From the NCBI GenBank assembly GCA_033002965.1, contig JAURVB010014795.1, forward strand, positions 1 through 64,000: a stretch of 64,000 nucleotides of DNA, in the 5' to 3' direction. Below, in pieces: positions 56,749 through 64,000 of the stretch. The position numbers and the translations under genes are program-made. Each line of letters starts with the position of its first letter. Position 1 is the stretch's first letter. The notes below the pieces were generated by a model, which was not told the DNA's origin, did not search any database, and was given only the letters and a program-made list of their open reading frames with translations. Source of the stretch: Piper betle. Taxonomy: Eukaryota; Streptophyta; Magnoliopsida; Piperales; Piperaceae.

Positions 56749-59125
56749 AGCATTTGAGACACTATTTTACTGTTTTCGTAATTATATTATAGACATTACT
56801 TTCTTCTATGGTGATATAGTTCACACCAATTTTAAATATGATCTATGACTTATAATATACAATAATAATTTTTTTATAATAAATTAAAAATAGGTGGAAA
56901 TGCCTAATTTGTGGCCAATTAATAAAAAAACAAATTAAATACTAATATTTTTTCAACTAAATAACCCCTTTGAGCATCCGAAATTTCAGGCTAAGGAGCA
57001 CAACACTCTTAAATCGTGGGTTTGTACGAGTAAATGCAATTTACAACCACAACAAAAAAAGGGGGAAAAAAAAGAAAACCCTTAAAAACACTTGCGTGGA
57101 AGTTCATAGTTAACCTGCTCATGCTATTCTAACCTTGGACTATTGCAACGAACTCCCGGAGAACAAATTCCACTTCCTTGTATGCTACAAGGGTACACAT
57201 ACGTTTTCTTATCTTTGCTTGTTCACATGTTTTCTCTTTTATGGATCATGCAGAACTACCATGAATTTTGTATATCTGCTTTTGCTCATTTTTGTTGACC
57301 TCACTCAACACACCAATATCACTCCAATCCCAACGCCGTTCCAAGACAGAGTTACGACTTGAGAAATGTTTGAAAAAAATATCATCTAATCTTTGTATAA
57401 AAAAACGCTCTACTCCTGCCATGATCTCACTCAAGGAAGCTCACAGACATTTCTTCCCAATATTCCGCTAGATAGCAGCTTGGCACCCTAATGAAAAAAA
57501 TTCACAAAATTTTCAACTCATTGAATTTTTGTCAAAAGCAAGCAAGCAAGCTATCAATGCCTGGTATTTCTCGTCGTTGTCGACGAAAGAACCCGGTGTT
57601 CACCATTGACAACAACATTTAATTAGCAAAAAAAAGGCGCACAGTTTTGACTTGACATTTTATGTCAACATTGCAATACCACGTGTCAAGAGCTTGTCTC
57701 TCATAATACTAACAATTAAAATTCATAAAAAAATAATACGTAGTTTATGTTAGACATAAGAAAATCATTATAGTAACATCTGCACTGATTTACAATACAA
57801 TATCAAGTTTGCTTGTACCATTCATCAGCGTTTAGCAAGCAGAAACGAAGGGCCAACAAAGTTTCAGGGTCAAAATTCCCAGATCAACATTGTAAATATA
57901 TTTTTTGGCTAATCAAATTTGTACGCTTTTGTTACTACTAATAAGACCACCTTAATTAATATTTATTAATTAACCAAATAATAAATTACAAAAACTAGAT
58001 ACAAAACAAAGACGACAGCTTTGTCTGCGTTAGCTGGCCAGCTAGCATAACTGCTACGCGATAAAATAAGTTGACGGCCGACCTAACGGCGTTAATCCGC
58101 TCGTCAAAGCGATAAGGACGAAGACGACACGGAGTCCGAGGTCGACCACACGGTCCGGGTCAACCACTCAAGCGAGGCGGCCAACCAACTGGGCCCACAC
58201 CCCCATTCCAAGTCGGTGCCTCCCCTATCGTTTTAAGGCTTATGCTATGAGCCGGCTTCCATGAGAGCATGGGCCCGGGTTCACTCCCAAAAAAATTTTA
58301 ACCTCGTATTAATGCTTCGTTAATTCGGACCACATTTATTAACGGTTACGTAATTCAATATAAATGATCATCTACTCTAAGATCTCACAACTTTATATGT
58401 TGTCAGGCTCAATTAAAAAATAATGTTTGTACTTAATAAATATTTTTAATGATAATTTTAAAATTTTAGTAATTTATAAATATTATCACTTTCAAAAATC
58501 TTAATGTTGATTCGGTCTTACAGCAGATAAAATTATAAAATATTACAACAGACTATAATTTATTTAATACAATCTTTCTATATTATAGTAAATACACTTC
58601 ATTTATATTTTTTTAAAATATTATCACTTTTAAAGATCTTAATATTAATCGGGCTTTAGAGCAAATAGATATTACAATTGATTGTAAACCACTTAATTTA
58701 ATATTTTCTTATTACAATAAATACATTTTATTTATATTCTGTGAAACCTTAAATTCATAAATTCAAAGTTATAGTCAAATTAAATTGTCTTTTTATATAA
58801 TACTCTAATAAAATTAAATAAAAATTTTAATGGTGATATTTATTAGTATAAATGAATCAGGATGAGATTTTAGGCTATTTAATTCATATAATAATTTATT
58901 AGTTCCACTTATCAAATTATGAAAATTATTAATTTACTAAGTGTTTTGTGCTATGTGCATTCATATAAAAAGATTATTATTGTTTATTTTCGAATTATAG
59001 ATCAAAATGCGTCGAATATTAATTATATTAATTATTTTTTTACTTTTACTCCGTTCTGGTCGGCTCGACTCGTAACATCCCTGCGACTCAACGGCCTTGT
59101 CCACGAAGCCCACGCCCAGTTTCCA
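55879..59125. other. intergenic, AT-rich, with TA microsatellite and a GC-rich patch
   Basis: No gene recognised. Includes a long TA microsatellite at 56711-56746. A GC-richer patch at about 58030-58280 (GACGACACGGAGTCCGAGG, GGTCCGGGTCAACC) stands out from the AT-rich surroundings without any coding signal. The right end leads into the promoter of the gene at 59270. Confidence 0.45.
56711..56746. repeat. TA dinucleotide microsatellite
   Basis: A nearly pure TA run of about 36 bp. A shorter one lies at 52447-52471. Such runs are common in plant intergenic DNA and make useful length markers. Confidence 0.9.
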
Positions 59126-59269
59126 TATAAACCATCGTCGTTTCCATCCACTCCCACGTTCCCTGAAACAAATATCATCTCCATTTCTCCCTCTCTCTCT
59201 CTCCATCTCTACTTTCTCTCCCTTCTACAACAGCTCCCTCTCTCTCTCCAAGCTCTACCCCCTCTCTCT
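59126..59269 (+). promoter_or_regulatory. TATA box and CT-rich 5' leader of the PNRC-like gene
   Basis: TATAAA at 59126-59131 is followed, after a likely start site, by a leader with several CTCTCTCTC runs (about 59190-59268) up to the ATG at 59270. CT-rich leaders are frequent in plant genes. An upstream frame from 58919 runs into the coding sequence without a stop, but it crosses the TATA box and has no family resemblance, so I did not use it. Confidence 0.6.
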
Positions 59270-59746
59270 ATGGGGACTCAAGTGTTGCGACCCCAGGACT
59301 ACCTGCCCAGCCACATGGGCCTTGCCGGGCCTCCGGTGATGATCCCCCGGCGGAAAGCCGGCAAGCCCAGATTCGCCAGGAAACCAGCTGGCCGGCCGGA
59401 CGCCCTGCGGAAACCAGCTGAGCCGCAGGTGACCCGGCGGAAATCGGACGAGAGGAGCCTGGTCATGGGCCGAGTCACCCTCCTGCGGCGCGGCGAGTCG
59501 CTCCCCGAGGAGGCGATCCGCGGCCTCCACTCGCCCAAGACGCCGGCCCCGGCCGCCGCCGCCGACGACCTGGCCCTCTGCGGGAGAATTGGGCTGGCCG
59601 ATCCGTACGCCGGGTCGGCCTGCTGCACCTCCCCGCCGCCGAGCGAACTGCCGCTGCCGAGCTTCTCGAGGAAGATGGCGGCGTCGAGGATCGTCGACGA
59701 ATTGGCCACTCGGGATCTACGGCGCCTTCTTCGGCTCGACGATTGA
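59270..59746 (+). CDS. PNRC-motif small nuclear/decapping-type protein, intronless, intact
   Basis: A 158-residue basic, proline-rich protein encoded by one GC-rich exon in AT-rich surroundings. Visible blocks follow the plant PNRC-like family: MGTQVLRPQDYL start, a basic middle (residues 27-60), VTLLRRGESL (69-78), YAGSA (113-117), the short proline motif SELPLPSFS (125-133) and an end ATRDLRRLLRL (146-156). In animals, proteins with this proline motif bind nuclear receptors or the decapping protein DCP1. A role in mRNA decapping here is inference from the family. The start was chosen because the family begins at this ATG and a TATA box lies 140 bp upstream. No lesion seen. Stop at 59744-59746. 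Confidence 0.88.
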   Translation: MGTQVLRPQDYLPSHMGLAGPPVMIPRRKAGKPRFARKPAGRPDALRKPAEPQVTRRKSDERSLVMGRVTLLRRGESLPEEAIRGLHSPKTPAPAAAADDLALCGRIGLADPYAGSACCTSPPPSELPLPSFSRKMAASRIVDELATRDLRRLLRLDD

Positions 59747-61333
59747 CTCGTTCAGATACCCACAAAAACAAGAAGGAGTGGGCTTTTTCTTCGTGGCGGA
59801 TCTTCCCGTGCTTTTTTTTTCAAACGGGTGAAAGATCTCTGCTTTCGGAGATAGCTAACTGCTTAGTTATGTTCATGATGTTTGGGTTTTCAGTTTTACT
59901 TCAAAAAAATTAAAGGTAATGGTTATGTAATTATTATTATTATGTAACTGGTCAAAGTTACGAGTGTCTGTGTTGATCTGTATAGATCTGATTTAGTGTT
60001 TTGTTTTTTTTACTTTAACCAACTGTCTGTAACATGTGGGGATGGATGGGGGGTTGTAGTGTAACTTGGTAGCTGTGTAAGAAATGATGGTAGGCTTTTG
60101 GTTGTTTCAAGTGTGGTTTTGCTTTCAATTAAAATTTGTTGTAAACTGCATGTTTTGTTGTTTTTATTCCATTGCCTTTAATTATGGTTATGTAGTTGCA
60201 AATTAAATGGCATCATCTATAGAGAGATAGCTCAATGTTAATTATGCAATTCTTCATCAATAACTTTGGTTTTACTTTCAATCATGGTGCTAATTAGAGA
60301 TTGAGTTGGGGGTTTTTGGTGGAAGTTGGTTTTGAGTGCTTTAGTGTCTCTGGTGGTCTCGGGAATAGGGTGGGCAGAAAGTTGGTGAGCATATTGAAGG
60401 ATTGGAGAGATGAAATGGATGGTTGGGGTGTTTATGAGGTAACCCATTCTAGGGAAAGCATGAACGCTTGCCAAGTTGTTTAGCAAAGGGGCGGCTTTTA
60501 ATGAAGAAATGGAAGGTTTCTATGGGCGGTTGGGAGTTGTTGATGAAATACAGAGATGTATTGGTACATTTGAGAGGGGTTGTTTGGTGTCAGTCAACGG
60601 GGATACCTGACAATTGTAGTGTCTTGACGGTTGTAAAATGTTTGCCAATTAGGAATGATCTGATCTGTATGGGGGTTTCGATGGTTGGCCTGGTTATGAC
60701 AATTGTATGGGCTGCTTTGTGGAGAAAGACGTGGATGTATGAATGAAGTAGTGTTGTACATTATCCAGTTATGGGGCTGTGTAACATTCAAAAATTCATC
60801 AATGGTGAATGAATTGGCCCTGTTTAAGAACCTTACTCGTTGGGACTAGGGATGATGGGTGCCAAATTCAACTCATTAGTTTTTTATATCTGACCCAAAA
60901 TTAATTTATTTTAAAGAAAATAATTTTGTGAAATTTAAGATTAAAAAATGGCTCAATATACCATTCGTGATTTGGGTGTCTTGAGTGATCTTTATGATTC
61001 TTAAGGAGTTTCTTTATATTGGCTCAAATACAGTAGGTTCTAGTAAAAAATTAGATTGAAGTTTAATTTAGGTTGGGTTTAACAACAAACCAAATTATAT
61101 ATTTATAATATTTAAATAAAAATTGGGTTGGCTCCAACTGAGGCTGCCCATATTCGGCCCAACTTTGAAGGTATGTGGCAATCAAACCCAATTTGCCATA
61201 TGATCCAATTTGGGTAGGGTAGCTATATCCAATTGCCCCCAACCACAGAGTACCGGGTCACTGCTAAAGTGGTTTTATGCGGCCTGGGCCTGATGAGGGC
61301 AACCATGTCAAGGGCGGCTGGATCCAGCAGTCT
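59747..61333. other. 3' region of the PNRC-like gene and intergenic DNA
   Basis: The first few hundred bases are likely the 3' untranslated region (TTGTAATTATTATTATTATG, several AATAAA-like AT blocks). The stretch 60238-60790 holds overlapping chance frames on both strands. Nothing further recognised before the LTR copy at 61334. Confidence 0.45.
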
Positions 61334-62900
61334 TGTAACACCCCCTAAATCCAGCTCAAATTCAAACCGAATTAGAATATTACAGATCACCTTATTAAGT
61401 CTGTTAAACCTAACTCAAATAGATCTACTTTCTACGTCATAAAATAGAAGATAAATTTTGACATACATATATGGAATATTTGGAACCTATCGCGATTTTA
61501 TGTAAATTACACAGACTCGTACAATCACACTGAAAACCAACTAATAATGAGAAAAATCAATAAATCCTAAAACAAAATGGACATAATATCCCCTTTAAGT
61601 ACAACAAAGGCCACCCTATTAAACAATAGAAAATAAATACATATATAGCAACGTATATACAAAACATTTTCATTTAATATCACAATTCATTCTGAGTTGT
61701 ATGGAGACTCAATTGCCTATCCATATTTCATTTGCATGACAAAACTAGGTTTTGACCCATCAGTTCATTTTTATTCACATTTAAATTTCAAAACAGGGTT
61801 TTGACCCACCCTCCTATTATGTATATATATTTATTAACATGTCATATATAAAAATTTTGCTAGTGAAGCAAATATCATAACACACTATATTATCATATCC
61901 TGTATTTTATCACATCATTTTCAATATCACGACATCATAAACAAATTAATTAAACATTCAATTGTCTAACATGTATGTGCATGAGATATTATTACTCCTT
62001 CGTCCAGGGTAGCACATCCATCCATTTCCTAGTCATCACCTACATATAGAATAAAAACATATCAATAAGAATATTATTGGTTTAAAATATAACTATACAA
62101 ACTGACAAATAAGAGCTAACTTTCATTTTGAAGAAAATTTTTTATATCTTTTGCTGAACTCTCTGAAGGGCATCTACTGGAGAGCCACCGAGCTGTAGAC
62201 TTGATAGCATCCTAAGCTGACTAGTCTGCTGATGCCTCTCTTGGTATTTTCTCATTTCTTGTTTTTTTCTTTCTCTTAAAACTACTGAACCCTGAGCACA
62301 AAGGCCAAGTACTTTAAAGCAATCGTCTTTGAACCACATGTCCAGACATGCATTGTAATTAAATAATACCCATAAACCCTCATGTTTCTCTGGGTTTGAG
62401 GAAACTCAAAATGCGGAGTTGTCAGGATCCCTCGAAAATAGAACAACTCTCTTACTAATCCAGAGCTAGTCGTCACTGGGATGTGCACCTACTCATTGTA
62501 AGTGCGAATCGATTTCACTATCTCTTATCTTATTGAAAACCCGATAAAATTATATATAAATTTGAGAAGGGATTTATATAACAGGCCCGAAGGGAACTTG
62601 CGGTGGATCTTATTTTTGAAATTAGGTTTGAAGGATCTCATCTTTGAGGGTAATTAATTAGGAAAACTATTCGACTAAATGCCTCAAGTTAAGTGGAATC
62701 CAATAAAACACCACTTAACCCACCATGCAAATAATTAATCAAATCACAATAGAAAAAGTGATAAACAAGGGACGAGTTATAAACAGACTTGATAAAAGCT
62801 CCAAATAGGCCACACGCCTAGGGGCGAGTTCCTACTCCATACCTACACATCACAAGTAAATGTTAACACCTATGCTAGCTAGATAATGCATAAATGTGAT
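61334..62900 (-). repeat. third, diverged copy of the long LTR family (U5/R portion)
   Basis: It starts TGTAACACCCCCTAAATCC, like the LTR end at 866, and stays alignable up to about 62890. Landmarks in order: GGGTTTTGACCCACC, CACATATAGAATAAAAACA, GCCCGAAGG.AACTTG.GGTGGATCTT, AAGTTAAGTGG, CCACTTAAC and CATACCTACACATCACAA. No primer site lies next to 61334, so this is a solo or truncated LTR, in the same orientation as the first copy. The GC-rich block and outer end are not found before the window end. Identity is clearly lower than between the first two copies, which suggests an older insertion or a sister family. Confidence 0.75.
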
Positions 62901-64000
62901 GAATACGTACATATGAAATCACAAGAAGTCAAATAGAAGACACATCATAAGACATGTCAAATTATGAAATAACTATTGTTGCTACATAATCTGAAAATTC
63001 CTAGATAGCTACTAACTGATTCATGAATTCTCAATTCACGTACAATTCACAACTTCATACACCAAATACATAAAAAATGTGCATATTATTTACTATGTAT
63101 ATGAAATAACTAATGTTTTACTAAAAAAATTTGTGTGATTAGTGCACTTAAGCATGTCATTACTTATTGACATTTGGGAACACAAAGTACCACTAATTGC
63201 AAGTGTCATTTGTAACAAGCTATTTAAAACTTGTTATCGGTTCCTTTTTCAAATCCATTATCTTTCAAGTATTGTCACAAAATAAAATTGTGACACTAAA
63301 ATTAATAATACTTGCAAATTTGCATCATCTATGTTTTTACTATATAATTTAATCTCTCACTTTCTTAAATATAAATTTAATTCAAAAATATATCTAATAC
63401 AAGGTTGAATTAAAATAATGACAGACACTTTGGGGAAAAAAGCTAATGAAAGCCTAACATTTAATTTAAGTTACATAAGCAAAAATTAAATATTTGAGAG
63501 ATTGCTACAAAATTGGTCCTAATCATTAACAATTTCCATGTGATTGTCACCTAGACAATTTCCACGTGATTGTCACTTAGACAATCTCTTATTAAAATGG
63601 AAAGTAGGACGTAAAATTCAAAATAATGTACATGAAAAATTTAGTGGGATAAAAAAATTCAGCTTCTACCGCCAACGCGATCAGGTTTGCCAACATAATC
63701 GGTCAATTAAAAAATTTCAATCATACCCAATATAATAGGGAGATTTGTTATTTCAACTAATCCCCGTGTTCTTCGAATGGATCTCTTAATTGTTGAGAAG
63801 GTTGCCCAAAAACGATATATAGGGCATACCAAGTATTTAAAATTAGTTTAATATTTATCACAAAGACCACGGTAAACCACTTAGACCTTATAAAAATTGG
63901 TCTAAAATCGATCCAATTCAAAAAGTTTGGTCAATTTTATAATGGATTAGTATATTCATAACATACATACATGCATAGATCTAAAAAAATTATTTCTACA
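62901..64000. other. AT-rich stretch to the window end
   Basis: May be a diverged continuation of the LTR copy at 61334 or unrelated DNA. A short direct repeat (ATTTCCA.GTGATTGTCAC) occurs twice at about 63533-63580. No gene seen. Confidence 0.35.

Noticed and set aside
58919..59269. N-terminal extension of the PNRC-like frame
   Set aside because: The upstream part crosses a TATA box and a CT-rich leader and lacks family resemblance; the ATG at 59270 fits the family.
60238..60791. Frames of 60-92 codons on both strands downstream of the PNRC-like gene
   Set aside because: No similarity to known families and no splice context; could be untranslated or intergenic DNA.

Overview
This is a nuclear window from a flowering plant. 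Multi-exon genes with GT-AG introns encode a prolyl 4-hydroxylase, an At4g15545-type coiled-coil protein, an RBK-type cytoplasmic kinase and a CNL resistance protein. Plant LTR retrotransposons (Ty1/copia and Ty3/gypsy), a hAT transposase relic and an endogenous pararetrovirus lie between them. The species cannot be named from sequence alone; gene style and element families suggest a eudicot. I found no rRNA, tRNA, CRISPR or prokaryote-style operon.

Layout. 1-3784: minus-strand LTR retrotransposon leaving the window on the left (2.9-kb LTR, initiator-Met-tRNA primer site). 4355-4975: hAT transposase relic. 5540-6290: possible orphan exons. 7160-10973: minus-strand Ty1/copia element with a perfect 5-bp target duplication, gutted internally. 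13746-15893: broken CC-NBS-LRR gene. 19122-22277: seven-exon prolyl 4-hydroxylase gene with an apparent 1-nt frameshift in its last exon. 23.9-28.9 kb: decayed endogenous pararetrovirus. 28965-29370: gypsy reverse transcriptase fragment. 29380-32691: solo LTR nested inside an older, oppositely oriented LTR of the same family. 33430-34204: TRIM element with three LTRs in tandem. 34300-35990: large inverted repeat made of LTR ends. 36.0-43.5 kb: minus-strand Athila-like gypsy element. 45119-47914: RBK-type kinase gene with several lesions. 48461-51882: plus-strand Tnt1-like copia pol, followed by a palindromic LTR at 51883-52218. 53186-55804: intact nine-exon At4g15545-like gene. 59270-59746: intact intronless PNRC-motif protein gene. 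From 61334: a third, diverged copy of the long LTR family.

Two genes look intact by translation and splice phase: the At4g15545-like gene and the PNRC-like gene. The P4H gene is intact except for one homopolymer base. The kinase and the NBS-LRR gene carry several independent breaks. Nothing suggests a joint pathway: these are unlinked single genes in a repeat-rich region. The most unusual structures are the two LTR palindromes (34.3-36.0 kb and 51.9-52.2 kb) beside unrelated elements, the three-LTR TRIM, and the single-base lesions in homopolymer runs of conserved exons, which could be real mutations or assembly errors.
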